Assembly: GCF_029870955.1 (NCBI RefSeq)
Contig: NZ_PGFQ01000001.1
Span: 2,480,001-2,544,000 of the forward strand
DNA: 64,000 nucleotides
Reading direction: 5' to 3'
Source of the DNA: Sulfitobacter faviae
GTDB taxonomy: Bacteria > Pseudomonadota > Alphaproteobacteria > Rhodobacterales > Rhodobacteraceae
This document shows positions 28,113 to 37,728 of this stretch, piece after piece (position 1 is the first letter of the stretch; the number at the start of each line of letters is the position of its first letter). The notes below the pieces were generated by a model. The model did not search any database and was not told where the DNA came from. It saw nothing but the letters and a program-made list of their open reading frames with translations. A program made the translations under genes and the position numbers.

Positions 28113-28640
28113 ATGACCAAACTGACCGCAGAACAAGATTTTCCGAAGATGGACGTGGCCAAGCTCGGCGGCGGCACGCTGACCTTGGGCCAGCCACAAG
28201 AGGGGCGCGATTGGCAGTTGGTGGTGGTCTACCGCGGCCTGCACTGCCCGATTTGCAAAAAGTATCTCGCGCAATTGGAAAAGCTGCAAAGCCAGTTCCA
28301 TGAGATTGGCGTCGATGTGATTGCTGTCTCTGGTGATCCCGAGGAGAAGGCCAAGGCCATGGCCGAGGAAGACAGCCTGACCCTGCCTATCGGCTATGAT
28401 CTGAGCCTCGACCAGATGGCGGAACTGGGGCTCTACATCTCTGACCCGCGCAGCCCGCAGGAGACCGACCGGCCCTTCGCCGAACCTGCGACCTTTGTCA
28501 TCAACGATGAGGGCAAATTGCAGATCATCGACATTTCCAACGCGCCATTCGCGCGGCCCGAGTTGGAAGGTCTGCTGAACGGCCTCAAATTCGTCCGCGA
28601 CAAGGGCTACCCGGTGCGCGGCACCCATAAGGCCGCCTGA
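28113..28640 (+). CDS. Peroxiredoxin-like protein (AhpC/TSA fold)
   Basis: The 175-residue thioredoxin-fold protein has C45 and C48 in RGLHCPICKKY. The segment WQLVVVYRGLHCPICK and VDVIAVSGDPEEKAKAMAEE are typical of redoxin-family peroxiredoxins, with TFVINDEGKL later. I infer a thiol peroxidase or disulfide reductase in the cytosol; no signal peptide is present. A CPxC motif is less usual than the single peroxidatic PxxxTxxC. A GC-rich repeat (28679-28725) lies downstream. Confidence 0.82.
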   Translation: MTKLTAEQDFPKMDVAKLGGGTLTLGQPQEGRDWQLVVVYRGLHCPICKKYLAQLEKLQSQFHEIGVDVIAVSGDPEEKAKAMAEEDSLTLPIGYDLSLDQMAELGLYISDPRSPQETDRPFAEPATFVINDEGKLQIIDISNAPFARPELEGLLNGLKFVRDKGYPVRGTHKAA

Positions 28641-28813
28641 TTGCGCGCGACCTGAAAGGGCGACCTGATCGCCCGGCGGCGGGGCTTGGCAATGCCCCGC
28701 TGACCCCGCCCGCCTTAGCGGGGTGAAATGCACTAGCTTCATATGACAATTCGGGCTATTCTGCCCGGATGAGACCCGCAAAGGGGCCGTTGAGGCAGTT
28801 AAGGCAGATACCC

Positions 28814-29980
28814 ATGACAGAGATGGTCTATGGCGCGGTCCCGGTGCGAGATGGTGAACCGATCCTTCCAAAATGGTGGCGCACGGTCGACCGTTGGGCT
28901 TTGTCCTGCGTGTTGATCCTCTTTGCCGTTGGCATGCTTTTGGGGCTGGCAGCATCCCCGCCCTTGGCCGCAAAAAACGGCTTTGATGCTTTCCACTATG
29001 TGCAGCGGCAGGCGTTCTTCGGCGGATTGGCGCTGATCGCGATGTTGCTGACCTCGATGATGTCCCCGGTGCTGGTGCGGCGTCTGGCGGTGCTGGGCTT
29101 CGTGGTCGCCTTCGTGGCACTGGCGCTGTTGCCTTTCTTCGGCACCGATTTTGGCAAGGGGGCGACGCGCTGGTATTCGCTGGGTTTCGCCTCGTTCCAG
29201 CCCTCCGAATTCCTGAAACCCGGTTTCATGGTCGCTGCCGCATGGATGATGGCCGCCGCGACCGAGATCAACGGCCCTCCGGGCAAATCGTGGTCCTTCG
29301 CGCTTTGTATCTCTATCGTGTTGATGCTGGCGATGCAGCCCGACTTTGGGCAGGCTTGCCTTGTGCTGTTCGGCTGGGGGGTGATGTATTTCGTGGCCGG
29401 CGCGCCGATGGTGCTGCTGGTCGGTATGGCGGGGCTCGTCGTTCTGGCGGGCACCTTCGCCTATTCCAATTCCGAACACTTCGCCCGGCGGATCGACGGC
29501 TTTCTCAGCGTCGATGTCGATCCCACCACCCAGCTTGGCTATGCCACAAACGCCATCCGCGAGGGCGGGCTTTTCGGCGTAGGCGTGGGCGAAGGCGAGG
29601 TGAAATGGTCGCTGCCCGATGCGCATACCGACTTCATCATCGCCGTCGCCGCCGAGGAATATGGCCTGATCATGGTCGTCTGCATTATCGCCCTATATAC
29701 TGTCGTGGTCGTCCGGTCGCTGCTGCGTCTGGTGCGCGAGCGTGACCCCTTCATCCGGCTGGCCGGAACCGGGCTGGCCTGCACATTCGGAGTACAGGCA
29801 ATGATCAACATGGGTGTGGCAGTGCGGCTTTTGCCCGCCAAGGGCATGACCCTACCTTTCGTGAGCTACGGCGGCTCTTCAGTGATCGCCAGCGGCATCG
29901 CCGTGGGCATGCTGTTGGCCTTTACCCGGACCCGCCCGCAGGGTGAGATCAGCGATATTCTGGGTCGGGGCCGCCGCTGA
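28814..29980 (+). CDS. ftsW: Peptidoglycan glycosyltransferase FtsW (SEDS family)
   Basis: The 388-residue SEDS protein has about ten membrane helices and polymerises lipid II at the septum with FtsI. Motifs include [47 protein letters not shown] and [20 protein letters not shown] start at ATG 28814 ([14 protein letters not shown]), preceded by AAGGCAG, rather than the upstream in-frame ATG 28769. It overlaps murG by one base. Confidence 0.94.
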   Translation: MTEMVYGAVPVRDGEPILPKWWRTVDRWALSCVLILFAVGMLLGLAASPPLAAKNGFDAFHYVQRQAFFGGLALIAMLLTSMMSPVLVRRLAVLGFVVAFVALALLPFFGTDFGKGATRWYSLGFASFQPSEFLKPGFMVAAAWMMAAATEINGPPGKSWSFALCISIVLMLAMQPDFGQACLVLFGWGVMYFVAGAPMVLLVGMAGLVVLAGTFAYSNSEHFARRIDGFLSVDVDPTTQLGYATNAIREGGLFGVGVGEGEVKWSLPDAHTDFIIAVAAEEYGLIMVVCIIALYTVVVVRSLLRLVRERDPFIRLAGTGLACTFGVQAMINMGVAVRLLPAKGMTLPFVSYGGSSVIASGIAVGMLLAFTRTRPQGEISDILGRGRR

Positions 29981-31104
29981 TGGCCGCCCCACTGTTGATC
30001 ATCGCCGCCGGGGGAACCGGTGGGCATATGTTTCCCGCGCAGGCCTTGGCCGAGGTGATGTTGAAGCGCGGCTGGCGTGTGAAGCTCAGCACCGATGCGC
30101 GCGGCGCGCGCTATACCGGCGGCTTTCCCGAAGCGGTCGAGATTACCCAGATCAGCAGCGCCACCTTTGCCCGGGGCGGCGTGGTGGCCAAAGCCTTGGT
30201 GCCCTTCCGCATTGCCGCCGGTGTGGTCCGCTCTAGCCTCAACATGCTGCGCGACCGGCCATCGGTCGTGGTAGGCTTTGGCGGCTATCCGTCGATCCCC
30301 GCGCTCGGCGCCGCTTGGGCGCTGCGCATGCCCCGGATGATCCACGAGCAGAACGGCATTCTGGGCCGCGTGAATGAGATTTTTGCCAAACGGGTTCACG
30401 CCGTGGCCTGCGGCATCTGGCCCACGAAACTGCCCGAGGGCGTGCAGGGCTGGCATGTGGGCAATCCCGTTCGCGCCGCCGTGCTGGACCGCGCCGGTGC
30501 CGCCTATATCCCGCCGGGTGACTACCCGATGGAGGTTTTGGTCATGGGCGGCAGCCAAGGCGCGCGCATCCTCTCGGACGTGGTGCCCCCGGCGCTTGCG
30601 GCCCTGCCGATGAACATGATCCGCAACATCCGCGTCAGCCATCAGGCCCGCGACGAAGACGGCCAGCGGGTGGCGGACTACTACGCCGAATCCGGCATCA
30701 GCGCCGATGTGCGCCCCTTCTTTGACGATGTGCCCCGCCGCATGTCCGAGGCGCAGCTGGTGATCAGCCGCTCCGGTGCCTCCAGCGTGGCCGACCTGTC
30801 GGTGATCGGGCGTCCGTCGATCCTGATCCCCTTTGCCGCCGCGGCGGGGGATCACCAAAGCGCCAATGCCCGCGGCTTGGTCGAGGCCGGGGCTGCGATC
30901 ATGGTGCCCGAACGCAAGGCCAATCCAGATATCATGACCGACCAGATCCTCGCCGTGCTTGAGATGCCCGAAGGGGCAATGCAGATGGCGCGCGCCGCGC
31001 TTTCGGTCGGCAAACCCGATGCGGCCGAGACATTGGCCGATATGGTTGAGCAGCTCGCTGCCCAAGGCACGCTCACCCCCGCAGAAGAGGAACACCCGCA
31101 ATGA
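29980..31104 (+). CDS. murG: UDP-GlcNAc:lipid I N-acetylglucosaminyltransferase
   Basis: The 374-residue GT-B enzyme converts lipid I to lipid II on the inner membrane face. [17 protein letters not shown] near the N-terminus, [26 protein letters not shown] and [11 protein letters not shown] are MurG motifs. The start overlaps the ftsW stop (TGATG), and the stop overlaps the murC start (ATGA). Confidence 0.96.
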   Translation: MAAPLLIIAAGGTGGHMFPAQALAEVMLKRGWRVKLSTDARGARYTGGFPEAVEITQISSATFARGGVVAKALVPFRIAAGVVRSSLNMLRDRPSVVVGFGGYPSIPALGAAWALRMPRMIHEQNGILGRVNEIFAKRVHAVACGIWPTKLPEGVQGWHVGNPVRAAVLDRAGAAYIPPGDYPMEVLVMGGSQGARILSDVVPPALAALPMNMIRNIRVSHQARDEDGQRVADYYAESGISADVRPFFDDVPRRMSEAQLVISRSGASSVADLSVIGRPSILIPFAAAAGDHQSANARGLVEAGAAIMVPERKANPDIMTDQILAVLEMPEGAMQMARAALSVGKPDAAETLADMVEQLAAQGTLTPAEEEHPQ

Positions 31105-32519
31105 ACGCCGCCGCCACCAAACTGCCGACCGATGTCGGCCCGATCCATTTCGTCGGCATCGGCGGCATCGGCATGTCCGGCATCGCCGAAGTGCTTTTGA
31201 ACCACGGCTACAAGGTGCAGGGGTCGGACCTCAAAACCACCAAGATCACCGTGCGGCTGGCCGAATTGGGCGGGCGCATCTTCGAGGGGCAGGCGGCTGA
31301 GAATATCGAAGGCGCGGCGGTGGTCGTGATCTCTTCGGCGATCAAGCCGGGCAATGCCGAGTTGGACGAGGCGCGCCGCCGTGGCCTGCCGGTCGTCCGC
31401 CGGGCCGAGATGCTGGCCGAGCTGATGCGGCTCAAGTCCAACATCGCCGTAGCGGGGACCCATGGCAAGACGACGACCACCACGCTGGTCGCAGAACTGC
31501 TGGTCGCAGGCGGTATCGACCCCACGGTCGTCAACGGCGGCATCATCCACGCCTATGGCTCCAACGCGCGGATGGGGCAGGGCGACTGGATGGTGGTCGA
31601 GGCGGATGAGAGCGACGGCAGTTTCAACCGCTTGCCCGCCACCATCGCCATCGTCACCAATATCGACCCCGAGCATATGGAGCATTGGGGCGACTTCGAC
31701 ACGCTGCGGCAGGGGTTTTTGAACTTCGTCTCGAACATTCCCTTCTACGGGCTGGCGGTCTGTTGCACCGATCACCCGGAAGTGCAGTCGCTTGTGGGCA
31801 AGCTCACCGACCGGCGCGTCATGACCTATGGGTTCAACGCGCAGGCCGATGTGCGCGCCGTGGGGCTGCATTACAAAGACGGCGTGGCGCATTTCGACGT
31901 GCATCTTCAGTCCGAAGACAGGGTGATCAAAAACTGCGCCCTGCCGATGCCCGGCGATCACAACGTATCAAACGCGCTGGCGGCGGTGACCGTGGCGCGG
32001 CACCTTGGGATGAAGCTTGAGCAAATCCGCGACGCTTTAGGCAGTTTTGGCGGGGTGAACCGCCGCTTTACCCGCGTGGGCGAGGTGGACGGCGTGACCA
32101 TTATTGATGACTACGGCCACCACCCGGTTGAGATCGCCGCCGTGCTGAAAGCCGCGCGGCAGGCCAGCGCGGGCCGCGTGATCGCCGTGCACCAGCCGCA
32201 CCGCTATTCCCGCCTGTCGCATCACTTTGACGAGTTCTGCGCCTGTTTTAACGATGCCGATGTGGTGGGCATCGCCGATGTCTATGCCGCGGGCGAAGAG
32301 CCCATTCCCGGTGCCGACCGAGATGGGCTGGTCGCGGGGTTGATCCAGCACGGCCATCGCCATGCCTATGCGGTCGAAGATGCCGAGGCGCTGACGCAAC
32401 TGGTCCTGCGCGAGGCGCGCCCCGGCGATATGGTGGTCTGCCTTGGGGCGGGTACGATCAGCGGATGGGCCAATGACCTGCCCGAGGCGCTGCGCGCGGC
32501 CAAGGGGGCGGCTGCGTGA
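31101..32519 (+). CDS. murC: UDP-MurNAc:L-alanine ligase
   Basis: The 472-residue Mur ligase starts the stem peptide. [17 protein letters not shown] at the N-terminus binds UMP, and the P-loop [13 protein letters not shown] lies near 118. [39 protein letters not shown] and QPHRYSRL are typical. It overlaps murG and, at GTGA, the next small membrane gene. Confidence 0.96.
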   Translation: MNAAATKLPTDVGPIHFVGIGGIGMSGIAEVLLNHGYKVQGSDLKTTKITVRLAELGGRIFEGQAAENIEGAAVVVISSAIKPGNAELDEARRRGLPVVRRAEMLAELMRLKSNIAVAGTHGKTTTTTLVAELLVAGGIDPTVVNGGIIHAYGSNARMGQGDWMVVEADESDGSFNRLPATIAIVTNIDPEHMEHWGDFDTLRQGFLNFVSNIPFYGLAVCCTDHPEVQSLVGKLTDRRVMTYGFNAQADVRAVGLHYKDGVAHFDVHLQSEDRVIKNCALPMPGDHNVSNALAAVTVARHLGMKLEQIRDALGSFGGVNRRFTRVGEVDGVTIIDDYGHHPVEIAAVLKAARQASAGRVIAVHQPHRYSRLSHHFDEFCACFNDADVVGIADVYAAGEEPIPGADRDGLVAGLIQHGHRHAYAVEDAEALTQLVLREARPGDMVVCLGAGTISGWANDLPEALRAAKGAAA

Positions 32520-32766
32520 CCCTCGTCTGGCTGTCGATCCTCTGGGTCTTCGCCGCCGTGACCGTGGCCATGCTGCCGCTGCGCTCTCAATACCTGCCGG
32601 GGTGGTTCTGCTGATTGCCGCGCCCTTGCTGATCATCGCCATCGGTGTGACCCAGTCATGGGCCTATGCGCTTTTGGCGCTGCTGGCGTTCCTGTCGATG
32701 TTCCGCAATCCGCTGCGCTATCTCTGGGCGCGGCTGCGGGGCCAAAAGCCGGAGCTGCCGAAATGA
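32516..32766 (+). CDS. Small two-helix membrane protein, frameshifted
   Basis: A GTG start overlapping the murC stop gives [21 protein letters not shown], then a frame break at the G4 run 32599-32602. One more G restores [19 protein letters not shown] and an end [11 protein letters not shown] at 32766, for about 83 residues. Three hydrophobic segments result. The stop overlaps the following gene (ATGA), supporting the repaired frame. Function unknown; it is part of a small membrane trio between murC and murB. Confidence 0.65.
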
Positions 32767-33029
32767 GCCTCTCTCTCATCCTTGCCTGTTTCTGGTTCGT
32801 GATCGCCAATATCCTTGCCATGACGCCGAGCAAGGATTCCCACTGGCGCAGCGCCTATCTGCTGATCGCCGTGGGCATACCGATTGTGGGTTTCGTCACC
32901 GCTCAGCACGGGCCGTGGCTGGGCCTATTGGTGCTGGCGGGGGGCTGTTCGGTGCTGCGCTGGCCCGTGGTCTATTTCGTGCGCTGGCTGCGCCGCGGGG
33001 CAGGCCGGGTCAAAGGCCCGGCGGAATGA
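32763..33029 (+). CDS. DUF2484-like small membrane protein
   Basis: The 88-residue protein ([40 protein letters not shown]) has three hydrophobic segments and a basic C-terminus. It resembles the DUF2484 family that I associate with the murC-murB gap of Rhodobacteraceae. It overlaps both neighbours by four bases, so it is translated with the cell-wall genes. A role in envelope growth is likely from context only. Confidence 0.75.
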   Translation: MSLSLILACFWFVIANILAMTPSKDSHWRSAYLLIAVGIPIVGFVTAQHGPWLGLLVLAGGCSVLRWPVVYFVRWLRRGAGRVKGPAE

Positions 33030-33325
33030 CCCTGACGCCGACCCTCGTGGCGCTGCTCTCGGTCTTTGCGGTCTGGATGATCGCCTGTATCTGGACCGGT
33101 TTTCGCGCCCGCGTGCTGTGGTTCTTTCTTGTACTGGCGGCAGGCTTTGCGCTCAATGCCACATGGATGGTTTTCGGGCTGGATGCGCGGGTGTTCGAGC
33201 CGCATGCGCTTTTGGCGCAGCTTTCCGTCCTATTCTATGCGGTGGGCGGTTTCGGGCTGGGCTGGCTTGCGGGGCGGGTGGCCAAACGCTGGCGCGAAAG
33301 CCGCGTCGATCCGCCGTCTTCTTGA
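33026..33325 (+). CDS. Small membrane protein of unknown function in the dcw cluster
   Basis: The 99-residue protein begins at an ATG overlapping the previous stop (ATGA). It has three hydrophobic segments (TLVALLSVFAVWMIACIW; LWFFLVLAAGFALNATWMVF; LSVLFYAVGGFGLGWLAG) and a basic C-terminal tail. I do not recognise the family. The tight overlaps indicate co-translation with murC and murB. Confidence 0.7.
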   Translation: MTLTPTLVALLSVFAVWMIACIWTGFRARVLWFFLVLAAGFALNATWMVFGLDARVFEPHALLAQLSVLFYAVGGFGLGWLAGRVAKRWRESRVDPPSS

Positions 33326-33364
33326 TGGTTTGCCCTGCCGTGCAAATGCGCTAAGTGCGGCGCC

Positions 33365-34312
33365 ATGATTAAGCTGAATATCCCCGACCTGCGCGGCAGG
33401 CTGACCCCAAATCGCGCCCTGAGCGACCTGACATGGCTCCGCGTCGGCGGCCCTGCGGATTACCTGTTCCAACCCGCCGATGTGGAGGACCTGTGCCTTT
33501 TCATGCGGCGTTTGCCGCAAGGGGTGACGGTTTTCCCCATGGGCGTGGGCAGCAATCTCATCGTGCGCGACGGCGGGCTGCGGGCGGTGGTGATCCGGCT
33601 GGGCCGGGGTTTCAACGGGATTGAGATCGACGGCGATCAGGTGACGGCGGGGGCCGCAGCGCTCGACGCCCATGTGGCACGCAAGGCGGCGGATGCGGGG
33701 CTGGACCTGACCTTTCTGCGCACCATTCCCGGCAGCATCGGCGGCGCGTTGCGTATGAATGCGGGCTGTTACGGCAGCTACACGGCGGATCACTTCGTCT
33801 CGGCTCAGGCTGTGACCCGCGCGGGCGAGGTGGTGACCCTGACGGCAGATGACCTCAACTTCCGCTACCGGCAGAGCGATCTCTCGCCCGGCGCGGTGCT
33901 GATCGGGGCGACCTTTGCGCCGCCCAAAGGCGTGCCGGAGGAGCTTCACACCCGGATGGAGCAGCAGCTTGCCAAACGGGATGAGAGCCAGCCCACGAAA
34001 GACCGCAGCGCCGGCTCCACTTTCCGCAACCCAGCGGGCTTCTCTTCGACCGGGAAGGCGGATGATGTGCATGATTTGAAGGCGTGGAAGGTGATCGATG
34101 ACGCCGGGATGCGCGGGGCCACCGTAGGCGGCGCGCAGATGAGCCCGAAACACTCAAATTTCCTGATCAACACCGGCGGCGCCACGGCCCATGATCTTGA
34201 GACATTGGGCGAAGAGGTGCGAAAAAAGGTTTACGCTTCAAGCGGTATAAGGCTAGAATGGGAAATTAAGCGCGTCGGTGAGAAATTGGGCGATCCGGCG
34301 CCGCAAAGCTAA
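33365..34312 (+). CDS. murB: UDP-N-acetylenolpyruvoylglucosamine reductase
   Basis: The 315-residue FAD enzyme reduces the enolpyruvyl group to form UDP-MurNAc. [18 protein letters not shown] and [15 protein letters not shown] bind [18 protein letters not shown] and [12 protein letters not shown] are type I motifs, the latter with the catalytic serine. The C-terminal [19 protein letters not shown] is typical. It begins 39 bases after the small membrane trio. Confidence 0.96.
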   Translation: MIKLNIPDLRGRLTPNRALSDLTWLRVGGPADYLFQPADVEDLCLFMRRLPQGVTVFPMGVGSNLIVRDGGLRAVVIRLGRGFNGIEIDGDQVTAGAAALDAHVARKAADAGLDLTFLRTIPGSIGGALRMNAGCYGSYTADHFVSAQAVTRAGEVVTLTADDLNFRYRQSDLSPGAVLIGATFAPPKGVPEELHTRMEQQLAKRDESQPTKDRSAGSTFRNPAGFSSTGKADDVHDLKAWKVIDDAGMRGATVGGAQMSPKHSNFLINTGGATAHDLETLGEEVRKKVYASSGIRLEWEIKRVGEKLGDPAPQS

Positions 34313-34394
34313 GCCGCGGCGCAGCAGCTAAGCCACGGCAGAAGCAAAGAAAACAACGATAGGGGCCGCAAACGGTCCGAGGCGAAGAGGCACT

Positions 34395-35321
34395 TTGGTG
34401 GGTAAGTCGAGCGGACAGACCCCGACAGTGGCGGTATTGATGGGTGGCCCCTCGGCCGAGCATGAGGTGTCCCTGTCCAGTGGGCGTGCATGCGCCGCTG
34501 CCTTGCGGGAACATGGCGGATATAACGTGATCGAGGTCGAAGCCGACCGCGATCTTCCAGCCGTTCTGGCCGATCTTAACCCCTATGCCGTTCTGAATTG
34601 CCTGCATGGCCGTTGGGGCGAAGATGGCTGTGTGCAGGGGTTGCTGGAGTGGCTCAAGCTGCCCTACACCCATTCCGGCGTGCTGGCCTCGGCGCTTGCG
34701 ATGGACAAGCAGCGCTCCAAGGATGTGTTCCGCCACGCGGGGCTGCCCGTGCTGGAAAGCGTGATCGCGCCCAAGGCCGATGTGATGGCCGCCCATGTCA
34801 TGGCGCCGCCCTATGTGGTCAAACCCAATAACGAAGGCTCTTCGGTTGGGGTCTACCTCGTGGCCGAGGAAAACAACGGCCCGCCGCAACTGTCCGAAGA
34901 CATGCCCGCCGAGGTGATGGTCGAGACTTTCGCGCCGGGGCGTGAGTTGACCACCACCGTGATGGGCGACCGGGCACTGGCGGTGACGGATATCATCACC
35001 ACCGGCTGGTATGACTATGACGCAAAATACAAGCCCGGCGGCTCGCGCCATGTGGTGCCCGCCGATCTGCCGCAAGAGATCACCGATCTGTGTTTCGACT
35101 ATGCCCGCCGCGCCCATGCGGCGCTTGGCTGCAAGGGCATCAGCCGCACCGATTTTCGCTGGGACGAGGCGCGCGGCCCAGAGGGGCTGATCCTGTTGGA
35201 GACCAACACCCAGCCCGGCATGACTGCCACTTCGCTCTCGCCCGAGCAGGCCGCGGCCTGCGGCATTTCATTCCCTGAGCTTTGCGCCTGGATGGTGGAG
35301 GACGCTACATGCGATCGCTGA
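34395..35321 (+). CDS. ddl: D-alanine:D-alanine ligase
   Basis: The 308-residue ATP-grasp enzyme makes D-Ala-D-Ala for MurF. LMGGPSAEHEVSLSSG, NCLHGRWGEDGCVQG, KPNNEGSSVGVYLV and LLETNTQPGMTATSL are diagnostic. The first codons read TTG GTG; GTG at 34398 may be the true start, with AGAGG just upstream. The end overlaps ftsQ by 13 bases. Confidence 0.95.
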   Translation: MVGKSSGQTPTVAVLMGGPSAEHEVSLSSGRACAAALREHGGYNVIEVEADRDLPAVLADLNPYAVLNCLHGRWGEDGCVQGLLEWLKLPYTHSGVLASALAMDKQRSKDVFRHAGLPVLESVIAPKADVMAAHVMAPPYVVKPNNEGSSVGVYLVAEENNGPPQLSEDMPAEVMVETFAPGRELTTTVMGDRALAVTDIITTGWYDYDAKYKPGGSRHVVPADLPQEITDLCFDYARRAHAALGCKGISRTDFRWDEARGPEGLILLETNTQPGMTATSLSPEQAAACGISFPELCAWMVEDATCDR

Positions 35322-36190
35322 TCCGCCGCCGCCCGGAAACGGTCAAGGCCGATCCCGCCCCGTCGCGGTGGTCATGGCGCATGCAGCGGTTGATGCTGAC
35401 GCCGGGGTTCCGTTTTGCCCTGCGCGTGGGGCTGCCCTTCACGCTGAGCCTGCTGGCGGGCACGATCTATATGGCGGACGAAGAGCGGCGCGGCACCGTG
35501 GTGCAGGCCATCGCCGACGTGCGCGCCAGCATCGAAGAGCGGCCCGAGTTCATGGTCAAACTCATGGCCATCGACGGGGCGAGCGACATGCTCTCGACCG
35601 AAATCCGCACCGCGCTGCCGCTGGAATTTCCGCTGTCCTCCTTCGATCTCGACCTGCCGCAAATCCGTGAGAAGATCACCGACATCGACGGGGTAAAACA
35701 GGCCAATGTGCGCATCCGCCCCGGCGGCGTGCTGCAAATCGACGTGACCCCGCGCGTGCCTGTGGCCGTCTGGCGCAGTGAAACGGGGCTGGCGCTGGTG
35801 GACAATACCGGTGCCCATGTGGCACGGATCGAGGCGCGGCGCGATCATGCCGACCTGCCGCTGATCGCGGGGGCAGGGGCCGACAAAGCGGTGCCGGAGG
35901 CGCTCAAGCTGATCGGGGCCGCGAATGTCTTGGGCGACCGGCTGCGCGGTTTGGTCCGCGTCGGCCAGCGCCGCTGGGACGTGGTGCTGGACCGCGATCA
36001 AACGATCATGTTGCCCGAAGAAAACGCGCTGCAAGCGCTGGAACGGGTGATCGCGCTGGAAGGCGCCCAAGAGGTTCTTACGCGGGATGTGGCGCGTGTG
36101 GACATGCGGTTGGCGGCAAGACCGACCCTTAGAATGAACGAAGATGCCACCCGCGAATGGTGGCACATCAGGCAGCTTTCCGGCCAGTAA
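35309..36190 (+). CDS. ftsQ: Cell division protein FtsQ
   Basis: The 293-residue bitopic protein has a basic cytoplasmic N-terminus (MRSLIRRRPETVKAD), one membrane helix at about 40-55, a POTRA domain (LPLEFPLSSFDLDLPQIREKITDIDGVKQANVRI) and a beta domain. It scaffolds FtsB/FtsL in the divisome. It starts inside the ddl end and is 30 bases before ftsA. Confidence 0.93.
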   Translation: MRSLIRRRPETVKADPAPSRWSWRMQRLMLTPGFRFALRVGLPFTLSLLAGTIYMADEERRGTVVQAIADVRASIEERPEFMVKLMAIDGASDMLSTEIRTALPLEFPLSSFDLDLPQIREKITDIDGVKQANVRIRPGGVLQIDVTPRVPVAVWRSETGLALVDNTGAHVARIEARRDHADLPLIAGAGADKAVPEALKLIGAANVLGDRLRGLVRVGQRRWDVVLDRDQTIMLPEENALQALERVIALEGAQEVLTRDVARVDMRLAARPTLRMNEDATREWWHIRQLSGQ

Positions 36191-36220
36191 GATGGCCATT
36201 GGAATCGGGACAGTAACGAA

Positions 36221-37555
36221 ATGATGGACCTATACGACAGTCAGCGTTCGATGCGGCACATGCGCAAATTGGCGATCCAACGCGGGGTGGTCGCCATTTT
36301 GGATGTGGGCAGCTCCAAGATCGCCTGTCTGGTGCTGCGCTTTGACGGTGCCGGGCTTGATAGCGACAGTGGCGACATCGGGTCCTTGGCCGGGCAGTCT
36401 GGGTTCCGGGTCATCGGGGCGGCGACCACCCGCTCACGCGGGGTCCGTTTTGGTGAGATTTGCGCCATGGGCGAGACCGAGCGCGCGATCCGCACCGCGC
36501 TTCAGGCCGCACAGAAAATGGCTGGCATCCGCGTCGATCACGTCATCGCTTGTTTCTCGGGCGGGGAGCCGCGCAGCTATGGGCTCGACGCCTCGGTCGA
36601 GTTGGAGGGGCAATCGGTCTCGGAGCAGGACGTGGCGCGTGTGCTGGCGGGCTGCGACGTGCCGGAATATGGCGAGGGCCGCGAGGTGCTGCACGCCCAG
36701 CCGGTGAACTTCGCGCTGGATCACCGCAGCGGTCTGGCCGACCCGCGCGGCCAGCTGGGCAACAGCCTCTCGGTGGACATGCATATGCTGACCGTCGACG
36801 CCGATACGGTGCAGCATCTGGCCCATTGCATCAAACGCTGTGATCTGGAACTGGCCGGGATCGCCTCATCCTCCTACGCTTCGGGCATTTCGGCGCTGGT
36901 CGAGGATGAGCAAGAGCTAGGTGCCGCCTGTATCGACTTTGGCGGTGGCACCACGGGCCTGTCGATCTTTATCAAGAAACATATGATCTATGCCGATACG
37001 GTGCGGATGGGCGGGGATCACGTCACCTCCGACATCTCCATGGGTCTGCAAGTGCCGATGGCCAATGCCGAGCGGATCAAGACCTTCTACGGCGGGGTGC
37101 ATGCCACCGGCATGGACGACCGCGACATGATCGAGATCGGCGGCGAGACCGGCGATTACGAACACGACCGCCGCACCGCCAGCCGGGCGGAGCTGATCGG
37201 CATCATGCGCCCGCGTGTCGAAGAGATCCTCGAAGAGGTCCGCGTTCGGCTGGATGCCGCCGGTTTCGACCACTTGCCAAGCCAACAGATTGTGCTTACC
37301 GGGGCGGGCAGTCAGATACCGGGCCTTGACGGGCTGGCCAGCAAGATCCTTGGCCAGCAGGTTCGTCTGGGGCGCCCACTGCGCGTGCATGGGCTGCCGC
37401 AGGCCGCGACCGGGCCGGGCTTCGCCTCTGCCGTGGGGCTTGCGCTTTTCGCGGCGCATCCGCAGGACGAATGGTGGGATTTCGACATCCCTGCCGATCG
37501 CTACCCGTCCCGCTCGCTCAAACGCGCGGTGAAATGGTTTAGAGACAACTGGTGA
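36221..37555 (+). CDS. ftsA: Cell division protein FtsA
   Basis: The 444-residue actin-like ATPase tethers FtsZ to the membrane. GVVAILDVGSSKIACLVLRF is the phosphate-1 site, GAACIDFGGGTTGLSIF the phosphate-2 site and VLTGAGSQIPGLDGLA the adenosine region. The C-terminal KRAVKWFRDNW is the amphipathic membrane helix. Two ATGs (36221, 36224) are possible. Confidence 0.95.
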   Translation: MMDLYDSQRSMRHMRKLAIQRGVVAILDVGSSKIACLVLRFDGAGLDSDSGDIGSLAGQSGFRVIGAATTRSRGVRFGEICAMGETERAIRTALQAAQKMAGIRVDHVIACFSGGEPRSYGLDASVELEGQSVSEQDVARVLAGCDVPEYGEGREVLHAQPVNFALDHRSGLADPRGQLGNSLSVDMHMLTVDADTVQHLAHCIKRCDLELAGIASSSYASGISALVEDEQELGAACIDFGGGTTGLSIFIKKHMIYADTVRMGGDHVTSDISMGLQVPMANAERIKTFYGGVHATGMDDRDMIEIGGETGDYEHDRRTASRAELIGIMRPRVEEILEEVRVRLDAAGFDHLPSQQIVLTGAGSQIPGLDGLASKILGQQVRLGRPLRVHGLPQAATGPGFASAVGLALFAAHPQDEWWDFDIPADRYPSRSLKRAVKWFRDNW

Positions 37556-37728
37556 CCCCAATATCGGGTGAGAAGCCCGAGATAAGGCGGAAACTGGCAA
37601 GTTTCTGCCCATATTTAGCGTCAAAACGATGTTTTTTAGGTGACGATGCGGCCCTAGCCCGGTAGGGTCGGGTAAATTTGGTCGAAAAACTCCCGCAGAA
37701 CGCGGTTAACTGGACAGGCGGACAGCAC

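Noticed and set aside
28679..28725. Terminator after the peroxiredoxin gene
   Set aside because: GC-rich inverted repeats are present but no T run follows on the plus strand.
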